Under the pieces are notes generated by a model. It did not search any database. It saw only the letters and a list, made by a program, of their open reading frames with translations, and had not been told where the DNA came from. Position numbers and translations under genes: made by a program. A stretch of 64,000 bases of DNA from Occultella gossypii. Lineage in GTDB: Bacteria; Actinomycetota; Actinomycetes; Actinomycetales; Beutenbergiaceae. Numbering within the stretch: the first letter of the stretch is position 1; every line of letters begins with the position of its first letter. The stretch spans positions 1 through 64,000 of the forward strand of contig NZ_JAGSHT010000007.1 in NCBI RefSeq assembly GCF_019947135.1, given 5' to 3'. Below, piece after piece: positions 18,394 through 27,325 of the stretch.

Positions 18394-18774
18394 TCAGGTG
18401 GCCGCGTTGTCGGTGCACAGCCCGACCAGCCGGCCACCGGGGTCGACGATCTGCGCCCACCAGCCCATATCCCCACCGACCTCCTCACGGGTGTTGCGAA
18501 CGGTGCCGCCGGCGGCCTCGACCGCGGCGAGGGTCGCCTCGAGGTCGGCGACGTTGACGTAGACCCGGATGCCGTCCGAGGGGGCGAGTTCGGGCGCCTG
18601 CCAGAGCCCGCCGATCATGTCGGTCCCGTTCAGGATGCCTTCGTATCCCTCGCCGAACGGGGTGAAGCTCCACCCGAACACGGCGCCGTAGAAGGACTTC
18701 GCCTGGTCCAGGTCCGCGACCGGCAGTTCCCACCAGGTCACGGTGTTCAGGGGCGCGGGCGTCGGTTCGCTCAT
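18394..18774 (-). CDS. VOC family protein
   Basis: 126 residues of the vicinal-oxygen-chelate superfamily: WWELPVADLDQAKSFYGAVFGWSF in the first module and QIVDPGGRLVGLCTDN at the end of the second. An AAAGGAGAG ribosome site lies 3-12 nt before the ATG. It is convergent with the GH36 gene. Function is unknown; VOC proteins of this type are often metal-dependent lyases, dioxygenases or binding proteins. Confidence 0.88.
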   Translation of the reverse strand: MSEPTPAPLNTVTWWELPVADLDQAKSFYGAVFGWSFTPFGEGYEGILNGTDMIGGLWQAPELAPSDGIRVYVNVADLEATLAAVEAAGGTVRNTREEVGGDMGWWAQIVDPGGRLVGLCTDNAAT

Positions 18775-18860
18775 GGGACTCTCCTTTGATCGCAGTGGCG
18801 TAACCAGCCTTGCGCCACGTCGTCATGCGGTCAAGGTCGGCCCAGCCGAGCGGGCCGGCG

Positions 18861-21647
18861 TCACCAGCGCTGGTGCACGTCCTCGGCCCACCCGAACACG
18901 TCCGCGACCCGGAGCCACTGCCCCTCGACCCGGACCCGGCCCGACCAGGTGCCGAAGCACTGGTGGGTGAAGGAGGAGATCACCTTGAGGTCGATACCGC
19001 TGACCTTGTCATGCTCCGGGGTCAGGGTCAGGTCGACGTCGGTCCCGGAGACCCGCCAGGGCCGCAGCCAATCCTCGGTGTCGTAGTCCCAGACCAGCTC
19101 CTCGCTGATCTTGTGCAGCCGGCCGTCCACGAAGATCGCGTTCTCGGTCGACCCGGTGCCGTCGGTCCATTTCCCACCGAGCTGGATGCCGAGCACCCGG
19201 CCGTCCGTCCGTCCGGAACCGGCGCCCCAGTTCCAGTGCATCCGGTGCGGCCAACGGCCCCGGCCGTGGTCGAGCGTGGCCCACGACTGCCCCTCGGCGA
19301 GCCGGTGCTCGACCCCGTCCATCCAGATCCGCCCGGTCGCCGGGCGCGCGACGTCCTTGACGGTGTACTGGAACAGCCGCTCGCTCCAGGGCACCACGAC
19401 GCCGAGGGACTCGTGCCCGGCGGGCCGGTGCGCCAGGACGTCCACGCGGACCCGGTCGCCGATCGCGCGAAGGCGAGTACCGCCGTCGACCTCCTCGATG
19501 CGGACGGCAAGGCCAAGGATCCGCAGGGTCGTCGACCCGTCCTCGAGGGTGCCGGGCAGTGAGACCCCGACGCCCAACGGGGCCGTCACGTCCTGCCCGC
19601 GGATGGCGCCGGTGCGCCGGTCCCACAGCCACAGCCCGTGCACACCCGCGTAGTCGATGTGCGAGGTGGTCATGGCGACCACGTGGGTGGGCGTGGTCAC
19701 GGCCCAGTACTCCCAGCGCTTGTTGCGGCCCTTGCCGTACCGGCCCCGCCCGACGCCGTCGGTGCGGACCAGCGGGGTGCGGCACCAGCCGATGGCGTCA
19801 GGGTTGAGACGGCCGTCGGGGCGGGTCAGCGCCACGGGCGCGGTCAGTTCCCGCTCGGCGACACCGACCGGCATCGCCCCGGTACCGACGGCGGCTCCGA
19901 ACTCGCTGCGCAGCCCGTCGTTGGAGGCCCGGACGGCGCCGGCGTCCACCTTGAGGTGCTTGCGGTCGTAGGTGAGGAGCCCGTTCGTCTCCTGCTCGAC
20001 GTCGGCGAGCTGGGTGTAGACGAAGCCGGACAGCCCGCGGGCGATCGCGGGCCGGATCTGGGCCTGTTGGAGGCGGAGGTAGGCCCGGCCGAACGCGCCC
20101 CGGTCGGCGATCCGGCGGTACCCGAACTCGCTCTCGCTCCAGACGTGGCCACCTACCCGGTGGCTGTACCCGCCGTACTCGCTGACGACGGCGGCCCGTG
20201 GGTCGCGCTCGTCGGCGTCACTGAGCGTGTAGGGCACGAAGTAGACGTGCCGGCTGGCCACGTCTCCGGCGCCCTGGTCGTGCCAACCGCTGACCGAGTC
20301 GATGATCCGGGTCGGGTCGAGCGAGCGGAGCCGGTCGGTGAACGCGGCCGAGTCGAACTGTCCCCAGCCCTCGTTGAACGGCACCCAGGCGACCACGCTC
20401 GGGGTGTTCCGGAGGAGTTCGACGCATGCCTCGGACTCGGCCAGGAACTCCGTGCGGCCCACCTCGTCCTGGCGGCCGAACAGGCGGTGCCGTGTGTCGT
20501 CAAGCGTGAGCGGGGTGAGCACGGGCGCGGTGATGACAGCCGGGTTGTACGACCGGCCGCCGTTGACGAAGTCCTGCCAGACCAGCATCCCGAGCCGGTC
20601 GCAGTGGTGGTACCAGCGCTGTGGCTCGATCTTGATGTGCTTGCGCAGCATCGTGAACCCGAGCCGCTTCGCGGTCGTGATGTCGCCAACGATCGCCTCA
20701 TCGGAGGGTGCGGTGAGCAGTCCGTCCGGCCAGTACCCCTGATCGAGCAGGCCGGAGTGCAGGTAGGGCGCACCGTTGAGCAGCAGCCGGGTGCGGCCGG
20801 CCGCGTCGGAGCCGATCCCGACCGAGCGCATCGCCGCGTAGGAGGTGATGCGGTCCTCGCCCAGGACCACCTCGAGGTCGTACAGGTACGGGTCCTCCGG
20901 CGACCACAGGCGCGGCCGGTCGACATGGAACCGGGCGGTCCCGCCCGCGGCCACCTCGATCGTCTCGATCGGGGTGCCGGACGCACTCAGACTCACCTGT
21001 GCCGGCGATTCACCCGCGGCGACCACGCGGACCGCCAGCACGCCCTCGTCGAGGTGAGGGGTGATCTCGAGGCGCTCGACATGGGCTCTCGGCACCGACT
21101 CCAGCCAGACGGTCTGCCAGATACCGGACTGCGGCGAATACCAGATGCCGCCCGGCCGCAGCCGCTGCTTACCCCGGCTCCGGTAGGAGGAGTCGGTGAC
21201 GTCACGGACCCGGACCACGAGTTCGTGGGTGCCGGACCCGGCCAGCGCGTCGGTGATGTCGAGCGCGAAGGGCAGGAATCCACCGTGGTGCTCGCCCACC
21301 AGCGTGCCGTCGACGAACACCTCCGCGTCCTGGTCGACCGCGCCGAAATGGAGCAGCACCCGGTCGCCGGCGAAGCCGGCGGGCAGCTCGAACTCGCGCC
21401 TGTACCACAGGGCCTCGTGCGGCTGCAGGGTCCGGCCCACCCCGGACAGCGGCGCCTCCGGCGAGAACGGCACCAGGATGTCACCGTCCCAGTGGTCCGG
21501 GACGCGCGTGTGGAGCGCGTCCGTGAAGGCGTGTGCCCAGATCCCGTTGAGGTTCAGGTAGGAGTCCCGGACCAGCTGCGGCCGCGGGTACTCCTGGAGC
21601 ACTGCGGCGGGGTCGAGCCGCTCACCCCATTCGGTCAGCATCGTCAT
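18861..21647 (-). CDS. GH2 glycoside hydrolase fused to a DUF2804 domain
   Basis: 928 residues in one uninterrupted frame. Residues ~20-590 are a GH2 enzyme: jelly-roll sugar-binding domain (WYRREFELPAGF, EVFVDGTLVGEHHGGFLPF), an immunoglobulin-like domain, and a TIM barrel with acid/base Glu426 (VPFNEGWGQFD) and nucleophile Glu490 (VVSEYGGYS). Residues ~597-928 are a complete DUF2804 domain, recognisable by DGRLNPDAIGW, VVVPWSERLFQYTVK, HWNWGAGSG and LGGKWTDGTGSTENA. DUF2804 is normally a separate protein of about 330 residues, and an internal Met592 sits where such a protein would begin. The start overlaps the MFS stop (ATGA). No signal peptide, so it works on imported substrate. Confidence 0.9.
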   Translation of the reverse strand: MTMLTEWGERLDPAAVLQEYPRPQLVRDSYLNLNGIWAHAFTDALHTRVPDHWDGDILVPFSPEAPLSGVGRTLQPHEALWYRREFELPAGFAGDRVLLHFGAVDQDAEVFVDGTLVGEHHGGFLPFALDITDALAGSGTHELVVRVRDVTDSSYRSRGKQRLRPGGIWYSPQSGIWQTVWLESVPRAHVERLEITPHLDEGVLAVRVVAAGESPAQVSLSASGTPIETIEVAAGGTARFHVDRPRLWSPEDPYLYDLEVVLGEDRITSYAAMRSVGIGSDAAGRTRLLLNGAPYLHSGLLDQGYWPDGLLTAPSDEAIVGDITTAKRLGFTMLRKHIKIEPQRWYHHCDRLGMLVWQDFVNGGRSYNPAVITAPVLTPLTLDDTRHRLFGRQDEVGRTEFLAESEACVELLRNTPSVVAWVPFNEGWGQFDSAAFTDRLRSLDPTRIIDSVSGWHDQGAGDVASRHVYFVPYTLSDADERDPRAAVVSEYGGYSHRVGGHVWSESEFGYRRIADRGAFGRAYLRLQQAQIRPAIARGLSGFVYTQLADVEQETNGLLTYDRKHLKVDAGAVRASNDGLRSEFGAAVGTGAMPVGVAERELTAPVALTRPDGRLNPDAIGWCRTPLVRTDGVGRGRYGKGRNKRWEYWAVTTPTHVVAMTTSHIDYAGVHGLWLWDRRTGAIRGQDVTAPLGVGVSLPGTLEDGSTTLRILGLAVRIEEVDGGTRLRAIGDRVRVDVLAHRPAGHESLGVVVPWSERLFQYTVKDVARPATGRIWMDGVEHRLAEGQSWATLDHGRGRWPHRMHWNWGAGSGRTDGRVLGIQLGGKWTDGTGSTENAIFVDGRLHKISEELVWDYDTEDWLRPWRVSGTDVDLTLTPEHDKVSGIDLKVISSFTHQCFGTWSGRVRVEGQWLRVADVFGWAEDVHQRW

Positions 21648-22945
21648 GGTGCCACCGTCTCCTGTTCGGGTTCGCTCACGCCACCCGGCATCCGGCGCAG
21701 CGCACGCACGGGCACGATCACGGCAACCGCGACGACGGCGGCCGCCACGAAGATCCACGGCGTCGGGACGGTCTTGGCGACGCCGAGATCGACGTAGGTC
21801 TCGTCGGCGCCGGAGATCACCGCGGCGCCGATGAACGGGCCGATCACGCTGGGCAGCAGGACCACGGCGATCATCCGCAAGCCCTGGATCTGCCCGGCGC
21901 GGTCGGCCGGCGTGAGGTTGCGGATCGTCGCGGAGAGCATCGCCCCGGCCAGCAGGAACGTGCCGATGGTCAGGGTGCCGGCCACGATGACGGGAACCAT
22001 GCCGCGGGCGGCGAACATGGCCAGCAACGCGAGGACGTACACACCGACCACCGGCAGCAGCACGCCCGGGGACCGGCTGCGACCGAGCAACCGCCCGCCG
22101 ACGATGCTGATCACCGACGCGCCGACCAACACGCAGGCCAGGACCACCGCATAGGCGTCGATGACGAGGTACTTCTGGACGTAGATGATCAGGTACGGCA
22201 GGTACACCTGGAAGCTGATGCCGAGGACGGCCCACGCAGCCAGCACGGTGTACAGACGAGGGTTCGCGCGCACGGTGGACGGCCGGAGCCCATGCACCAC
22301 CGAGGACAGGTAGGTCCCGCTCGGCTGCGGGCTGGGTGCGCTGCGGATCCCGAACCATGCGACCAGGCCGACGACGGTGGTGAGGCCGCCGATGATCGCG
22401 AAGAAGAGCTGCCAGTTGCCGGCGCGGGTGATCGGGTCGAGCGCCCCGAACACGATCAGCATGCTCAGCAGTGGCAGGGTCTGGAGCACGCCGTCGATCC
22501 TGGTCCGGTTGCCCGGGTTGGTGGAGTCAGTGACCCAGGCCTGGAAGGCGGCGTCGTTGGCCCCGGAGCCTAGGAAGCTCATCACACAGTCGAGCAGCAC
22601 GATCGTGATCACGGCGATGGCGACCCCGTTCGGGATCGCCGAGTCCACGCCGACCAGCCCGAAGCCGGCCGTGGTCAGCCCCCACAGGACGTACCCGGAC
22701 GCGATGAACTCCCGCCGCCGCCCGACCCGGTCCGACCAGGCGCCGACGAGCAGCGTCGCGAACGTGGCCGCGATCGCGCTGGCCGCGACCAGCACGGCGA
22801 GCACCGTCGGATCGTCCGTGATCGTCTCGTGGACGAACACGTTGAGGTACATGTTCTCGATCGTCCAGGCGAGCTGGCCGGTGAGGCCGAGCAGGACGAT
22901 CCACAGCCACAGGCGACCGGAGACGCCGGCGGGGTTCGGAGTCAT
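21644..22945 (-). CDS. MFS transporter, likely for the GH2 substrate
   Basis: 433 residues with about twelve membrane helices and the MFS loop signature GAWSDRVGRRREFIASG between helices 2 and 3. It is the first gene of a two-gene operon with the GH2-DUF2804 enzyme, the overlap suggesting coupled synthesis. By analogy with sugar porters paired with hydrolases it may import a glycoside, but the sequence alone does not show the substrate. Confidence 0.88.
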   Translation of the reverse strand: MTPNPAGVSGRLWLWIVLLGLTGQLAWTIENMYLNVFVHETITDDPTVLAVLVAASAIAATFATLLVGAWSDRVGRRREFIASGYVLWGLTTAGFGLVGVDSAIPNGVAIAVITIVLLDCVMSFLGSGANDAAFQAWVTDSTNPGNRTRIDGVLQTLPLLSMLIVFGALDPITRAGNWQLFFAIIGGLTTVVGLVAWFGIRSAPSPQPSGTYLSSVVHGLRPSTVRANPRLYTVLAAWAVLGISFQVYLPYLIIYVQKYLVIDAYAVVLACVLVGASVISIVGGRLLGRSRSPGVLLPVVGVYVLALLAMFAARGMVPVIVAGTLTIGTFLLAGAMLSATIRNLTPADRAGQIQGLRMIAVVLLPSVIGPFIGAAVISGADETYVDLGVAKTVPTPWIFVAAAVVAVAVIVPVRALRRMPGGVSEPEQETVAP

Positions 22946-23023
22946 CAGCGCACTCTAGCCAGGATGCCCGGGCCTCCGGATTCGGTTGCGCCGGAGAGCG
23001 CCGAATGGAGCGGGATGGTCCGG

Positions 23024-23488
23024 CTACACCGCCGTGCGCAGAGCTGCCAGGGCCCGGTCCAGCTCGTCGGCTGCGGCGAGGAGCTCGGACCGGGCGCCCT
23101 GATCGGCGCCAGGCTCAGCGCCCGCGTACTCCGCAACCCGGCCGCCGAGCGCGCCTGCGGTGGCGGCGGCCCGCTCGGCCAGTTCCCGCGGACGGGCAGC
23201 CTTGGTCCGCTGGCTCAACTCTTCAACGGACCGGGCCACGTCGGCGCTGCGGCGTTGCAGGTCGGACCACACACCGGCGCCGGCGGCACCGGTGTGCCCG
23301 GCCCAGATCCGCACCGCGTCCACGACCTCGCCGCCCTGGTCGGCCAGACCGTTCGCCTCGTCATGCCAGCGCACCGCACGGCCGGACCGGCGGGACGCGG
23401 TGCCGATCGCGATCCCCGCCAGGGCCGCAAGCGCCAGGGCCACGACGACCCAGGTCACGATCGGCCCGGCCCCGGCGGCTTCCTGCAT
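23024..23488 (-). CDS. Single-pass membrane protein with coiled-coil tail
   Basis: 154 residues. An N-terminal membrane segment (IVTWVVVALALAALAGIAIG, residues ~10-29) is followed by a long Ala-rich helical region likely to form coiled coil (residues ~60-150). No family was recognised. It lies 6 bp downstream of the DUF1269 gene on the same strand and should share its promoter, which carries the regional 17-bp palindrome. Confidence 0.65.
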   Translation of the reverse strand: MQEAAGAGPIVTWVVVALALAALAGIAIGTASRRSGRAVRWHDEANGLADQGGEVVDAVRIWAGHTGAAGAGVWSDLQRRSADVARSVEELSQRTKAARPRELAERAAATAGALGGRVAEYAGAEPGADQGARSELLAAADELDRALAALRTAV

Positions 23489-23494
23489 GGTGGG

Positions 23495-23992
23495 TCAGGC
23501 CTCCTCGGAGAACGCCTCGCGCAGCTGCGCCTCCTGCTCATTGCTGAGGTTCGACTGGATCAGGGTGCCCTGGATGCCCCGGGCCCGGAGGCTGTCCCGC
23601 ACCTTGTCCACGACGGCGTTCTCGGACATCAGGAACAGCGCGGACGTGCCGGGGACCACCTGGTCGCGGACGGAGCCGATGAACTCGTCATCGATACCGA
23701 CGTCGGTCAGCGCCCCCGTGAGCGCCCCGATCCCGGCGCCGATGGCCGCACCGAGGAACGGCACGAAGAAGATCAGCCCGAAAAGCAGCCCCCAGAACGA
23801 GCCACCAAGGGCACCGACGCCCGCGGTATTGAGGCCCTGGCGCGTCTTCGGCTTCTTCTTTCCGGACTCCCAGGAGACGGTCGCCGAATCGTCGACCGTG
23901 ATCAAGCCCTGCTTCGACAGCTCCCCGAGGGCCACGGCCGCGTCATCCGCCCCTTCGGCTGTCTCGAACTTCCAAACACTCAGCGTTGCCAT
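23495..23992 (-). CDS. DUF1269 family membrane protein
   Basis: 165 residues. The N-terminal segment MATLSVWKFETAEGADDAAVALGEL and the glycine-rich membrane part (LNTAGVGALGGSFWGLLFGL, IFFVPFLGAAIGAGIGALTG) match the DUF1269 pattern, followed by an alpha/beta tail with VPGTSALFLM. Members are thought to sit in the membrane; their job is unknown. A GAGGAG ribosome site precedes the ATG. Upstream is the palindrome at 24086, with a GACGAT -10 22 bp from it on this strand. Confidence 0.85.
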   Translation of the reverse strand: MATLSVWKFETAEGADDAAVALGELSKQGLITVDDSATVSWESGKKKPKTRQGLNTAGVGALGGSFWGLLFGLIFFVPFLGAAIGAGIGALTGALTDVGIDDEFIGSVRDQVVPGTSALFLMSENAVVDKVRDSLRARGIQGTLIQSNLSNEQEAQLREAFSEEA

Positions 23993-24085
23993 GCTTCAGT
24001 CTCCTCATGGTGGGTGAACCGGCCCGGACGAGCACCGAAGCCGGTCTGTACCCCACCATCGTCCGAAGCCCGCCGGCCGGACGCC

Positions 24086-24102
24086 TCATCCATGGCGGGT
24101 GA
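24086..24102. promoter_or_regulatory. 17-bp regional palindrome (perfect)
   Basis: TCATCC-ATGGC-GGGTGA, a perfect match to TCAYCC-N5-GGRTGA. It lies between divergent DUF1269 (start 23992) and the small protein at 24199. On the minus strand a GACGAT -10 begins 22 bp away (24063-24058). No equally clear -10 was seen on the plus strand. Confidence 0.75.
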
Positions 24103-24198
24103 GCCCGACGTTGCCGAGCCTCGTCCGGAACGCGTGAGGCGTGGACGGCGCACACCAACGAGGCTTGGCCCCCGACCGAACGGGCGGACGGAGGTGCG

Positions 24199-24405
24199 AT
24201 GCGCTACGACATCCGGGTACGCGGGCGCTTCGACCGGGCGCTGGTGACCGCGCTGGGCGACATCACGATCACGGCAGCGGAGCGCGACACGATCCTGCAC
24301 TGCCAGGTTCCCGACGTCGCCGCGCTGGTCGGGATCCTGCACGCCGTCACGGCGCACGGCCTGACCGTGAAGGAGGTCCGGACGGCGGATGTCGAGTCCC
24401 CCTGA
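24199..24405 (+). CDS. Small protein of a four-member paralogous family (copy 1)
   Basis: 68 residues: it starts MRYDIRVRGRFDRALV and continues with DTILHCQVPDVAALVGIL and HGLTVKEVRTAD. A GGAGGTG ribosome site precedes the ATG. Three relatives are encoded at 31103, 42598 and 45445 in this window, all sharing the start M-[LR]-Y, a Gly at position 9, a central [TS]-x-x-x-x-x-V-P-D-like stretch and a C-terminal GL/GI-x-x-x-x-[LVM]-R strand. The pattern suggests a small alpha/beta (ACT/ferredoxin-like) fold. Function unknown. It is convergent with the SulP gene, ending 5 bp from it. Confidence 0.8.
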   Translation: MRYDIRVRGRFDRALVTALGDITITAAERDTILHCQVPDVAALVGILHAVTAHGLTVKEVRTADVESP

Positions 24406-24410
24406 GCGCC

Positions 24411-26162
24411 TCAGCCGGAACCTGGGTCGGGTGCCGCGTCCCCGTCGGTTCCGCCACGCGCAGCGGGTCCGTCGCCCGTTGCCGGCCGGTGTCGAACCCG
24501 CCGGCTGCTCGCCGCCTCCATGGCGTGCGTCGTCGACTCGCCGACGACCTCCGTGGCCGGGAACACCTCAAGGGCTGCCCCCACCCCGCTGAGCCGCTCC
24601 TCGTCCCAGTACTTCACCATGTCCGTCCCGAGGCCGCTCAGGTAGAGCCGCCCGCCGTTGACCTCCAGGCGCCGGGCGTACTCGGAGACCACCGTGAAGA
24701 AGGTGACCCCGAGGGTGGTCCGGCCCCGCAGACGCAGCACGACGGCCGCGTCGGTCGCCATCCCGGGATCGGGCAGCCGGGCCTGCAGGGTGCGCGCACC
24801 CGCGTAGAACAGGCTGCCGTAGACGTCCAGGACGACGACGTCACCCGCGGCGAGGGCCGCCGGCGCCGGGCCCTCGACCAGGTGACCCTCGTCGTCGCGC
24901 TGCAGTCGCACCACCTTCAGGTCCACGGCCTCCTGGTTGAGCTGGACGAGAAGTGAGAGGGCCACCCCGATCCCGACGGCGACGACAACCGGCAGGGCGA
25001 GTGTCGCCACGAAGGTGGTGGTGAGCGCGATCTGGGAACTGGCGCCGGCGCTCCAGATCGTGCGGATCCGCGCAGGATTCAGGGACCCGACGGCCGCGTA
25101 GATCAAGATCGCGGCCAGCGTCGGCATCGCCACTCGGCCGACCAGGCCCGCGAAGACCACCAGGATGAGGAGCATCCAGACGCCGGAGAAGACCGCAGCC
25201 CAGTGCGTCCGGGCGCCGGCGGCGACGTTGATCGCGGTCTGCCCGACGGAACCGCCCACCGGCATCCCCCCGAAGACCCCGGATGCCACATTCCCCCAGC
25301 CCTGGGCACCGAAATCGCGATTGGCGTCCGAACGCCGTCCGGACGGGTTCGGCGCGGACTCGGCGACACCCGCGCCCTGCACGAGCACGATGGCAGCGAC
25401 GGCGAAAGCACCACCGACCAGACCGAGGGAGAACGCCCCGGGATCGGGAATCTGCGGCAGGGGTAGGCCCGTGGGGATGGTGCCGACGTCGGACACATCG
25501 GCCACCGTGAGCCCGAGGATCGCGACCGCGGCCGTCGGGATGACCAGCGCGATCAGCGAACTCACCATCGCCAGACGCCCTTTGCCGAGGACGATGAGCA
25601 GCGCCAGGGCCGACAGCCCGATCAGCAGCGACGCGGGATCGATACGCCCGGGATGGCTGATCACGTCCCAGGCCTTGAGGAGCGCCACGGCTCCGGAAGC
25701 ATCCGCACCGGTCAGGTCCGGCAGCTGCCCGAAGATGATGTTCACCGAGACCCCGGTGAGGAAGCCCGTCATCACCGAATGGGAGACGAACCTCGTGTAC
25801 CGGCCCAGGCGCGCCAACCCAGCCGCCACCATGAGCCCTCCGGCGATCAGCGTCAGCCAGATGATCGCGTCGGACCGCTGCCCCTGCGGCACAGTCGAGA
25901 TGGCCGAACCTGCCGCGAGCGCAGCCGCGCTGGTGGTGGTGATGACCATCATCCGGGTACTCGCGGTCATCCCGCCCACCAGCGGACCCGCGAAGCTCGC
26001 GTAGAGGCCGTGCACGGGGTTCACCCCGGCGAGCACCCCGGAGGCCATGCCGTCCGGCACCGACGAGATCGCGCCCGGCAGTCCCGCGACGATGTCGGTC
26101 CGCAGGTCCTTCCACCGCGGCAGGCGCGGGCGACGGCGCGCGCGAGCGGACTCCTCGGTCAC
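24411..26162 (-). CDS. SulP family anion transporter (copy 1)
   Basis: 583 residues. The N-terminal signature LPGAISSVPDGMASGVLAGVNPVHGLY, ten or more membrane helices, and a C-terminal STAS domain (residues ~440-545, DVVVLDVYGSLFYAGARTLQ) mark a SulP/SLC26 carrier for sulfate, bicarbonate or related anions. A low-complexity hydrophilic tail follows. The start is GTG, overlapping the AI-2E family gene by 4 bp, so both form one operon behind the palindrome at 27295. Substrate not decidable. A second SulP gene lies at 32533. Confidence 0.93.
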   Translation of the reverse strand: MTEESARARRRPRLPRWKDLRTDIVAGLPGAISSVPDGMASGVLAGVNPVHGLYASFAGPLVGGMTASTRMMVITTTSAAALAAGSAISTVPQGQRSDAIIWLTLIAGGLMVAAGLARLGRYTRFVSHSVMTGFLTGVSVNIIFGQLPDLTGADASGAVALLKAWDVISHPGRIDPASLLIGLSALALLIVLGKGRLAMVSSLIALVIPTAAVAILGLTVADVSDVGTIPTGLPLPQIPDPGAFSLGLVGGAFAVAAIVLVQGAGVAESAPNPSGRRSDANRDFGAQGWGNVASGVFGGMPVGGSVGQTAINVAAGARTHWAAVFSGVWMLLILVVFAGLVGRVAMPTLAAILIYAAVGSLNPARIRTIWSAGASSQIALTTTFVATLALPVVVAVGIGVALSLLVQLNQEAVDLKVVRLQRDDEGHLVEGPAPAALAAGDVVVLDVYGSLFYAGARTLQARLPDPGMATDAAVVLRLRGRTTLGVTFFTVVSEYARRLEVNGGRLYLSGLGTDMVKYWDEERLSGVGAALEVFPATEVVGESTTHAMEAASSRRVRHRPATGDGPAARGGTDGDAAPDPGSG

Positions 26163-27259
26163 GTCGGTTCCTGCCCGCGGGTGACCGGGTCGTCACGCAG
26201 CAGTGCCGAGTCGATCAACTCGTGCCGCTGCAGGTAGGTCGAGATCACCGCCTGCGCGGTCGCCGCGAGGGGCAGGCCGATGAAGGCGCCCATCGGTCCG
26301 AGCACCGCGCCGAACGCGATCACCGCCACGAAGGAGACGGCCGGGTTGATCTCGAGCGCCTTGGACGAGACCCGGGGCGAGAGGATCAGGTTCTCGAACT
26401 GTTGATAGGCGATGATCCACGCCAGCACCACAAGGCCCAGCCCGATCGACTGCACGCCGGCCACCGCGATCGGCAGTGCGCCCGCGATGTAGGTGCCCAC
26501 GGTCGGCACGAACTGGGACACGACGCCGACGAACAGGCCGAGCGGCACGGCGTAGTCGAGGCCGATCACCGCGAGGAAGAGCGTGGTGCAGGTGGCTGAG
26601 ACGAGCGCCAGCACGACGCGGGAAGCGATGAAGCCGGAGAGCTTGTCCTGGGCGATCCCCCACATCGCGAGCACGCGAGCCTGCCGCATCGGCTCCAGCG
26701 GCCGGCAGATCGCGATCCGCAGCCGGGGTCCCGCGGCAAGCATGTAGAACGCGATCAGCAGGACGCCCGTCGCGGTGATGAAGCCTGAGGCGAGCACCCC
26801 GCCGATGCCCAGGATCCCGCTGGCGAGATCGGCGCCGTACCGCTCCAGGGCCTCGGTCACGAGCGCCTGCCGGTCCGGGATCTGGCCCGCGAGCGCCGGG
26901 TCCAGGCCCGCCCGGACGGCGACCAGCGCCTCGTCCAGGGCGGCCACGAGCTGCACCAGCTGGGTCACGAACAGGTTCCCGAAGACGGTGATGAGCGCGA
27001 CGACGGCGACGAGCCCGCCCACCATCACGGCTGCCGTCGCCACGGCCCGCCGCCACCGGTGCCGGACCAGTGCGTTGACCGCCGGCTCCATCGCCAGAGC
27101 GAGCACGAACGCGATCAGAACGGTGGAGACGATTCCCCGGAGGGAGCCGAGGATCCCGAACGCGATCACCCCCACGATGGCGGCGATGACCACCTGGACG
27201 AGCGCGCGGGGCAGCCATGGCGGTGGTCGCCGGTCCACGACGGGTAGGGACGCGCTCAC
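26159..27259 (-). CDS. AI-2E family transporter
   Basis: 366 residues from the GTG at 27259. Several membrane helices and the AI-2E/PerM family tail are visible: VPLGLFVGVVSQFVPTVGTY, LILSPRVSSKALEINPAVSF and LGPMGAFIGLPLAATAQAVI. The family includes TqsA and PerM and also some Na+(Li+)/H+ antiporters, so autoinducer export is not assured. The start is decided by the promoter: the palindrome at 27295-27311 overlaps the alternative GTG at 27298, and a TACCGT -10 (27272-27267) lies 7 nt before 27259, implying a leaderless mRNA. It is co-transcribed with SulP copy 1. Confidence 0.88.
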   Translation of the reverse strand: MSASLPVVDRRPPPWLPRALVQVVIAAIVGVIAFGILGSLRGIVSTVLIAFVLALAMEPAVNALVRHRWRRAVATAAVMVGGLVAVVALITVFGNLFVTQLVQLVAALDEALVAVRAGLDPALAGQIPDRQALVTEALERYGADLASGILGIGGVLASGFITATGVLLIAFYMLAAGPRLRIAICRPLEPMRQARVLAMWGIAQDKLSGFIASRVVLALVSATCTTLFLAVIGLDYAVPLGLFVGVVSQFVPTVGTYIAGALPIAVAGVQSIGLGLVVLAWIIAYQQFENLILSPRVSSKALEINPAVSFVAVIAFGAVLGPMGAFIGLPLAATAQAVISTYLQRHELIDSALLRDDPVTRGQEPT

Positions 27260-27266
27260 GTCGTGG

Positions 27267-27272
27267 ACGGTA
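27267..27272 (-). promoter_or_regulatory. -10 element of AI-2E/SulP promoter
   Basis: TACCGT on the minus strand, exactly 22 bp from the palindrome at 27295 and 7 nt before the GTG at 27259. It ties activator site, -10 and leaderless start together. Confidence 0.6.
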
Positions 27273-27294
27273 CGCCGGGGACCGTCCGCCGGAC

Positions 27295-27311
27295 TCACCC
27301 CATCCGCATGA
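27295..27311. promoter_or_regulatory. 17-bp regional palindrome (one mismatch)
   Basis: TCACCC-CATCC-GCATGA; the second arm has C for G at its second base. It lies between the end of the LuxR gene (27326) and the AI-2E/SulP operon, which it faces with the standard 22-bp distance to the -10. Confidence 0.65.
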
Positions 27312-27325
27312 AGGCCGGTGGCCCC

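Noticed and set aside
19000-19874. DUF2804 as a separate gene starting at Met592
   Set aside because: No stop codon separates it from the GH2 part and no good ribosome site lies close to Met592; kept as one fusion, with the caveat recorded.
24001-24020. A second palindrome-like stretch just before the DUF1269 start
   Set aside because: The TCATGG/GGGTGA elements are too close together to fit the N5 spacing, and they overlap the ribosome-site region.
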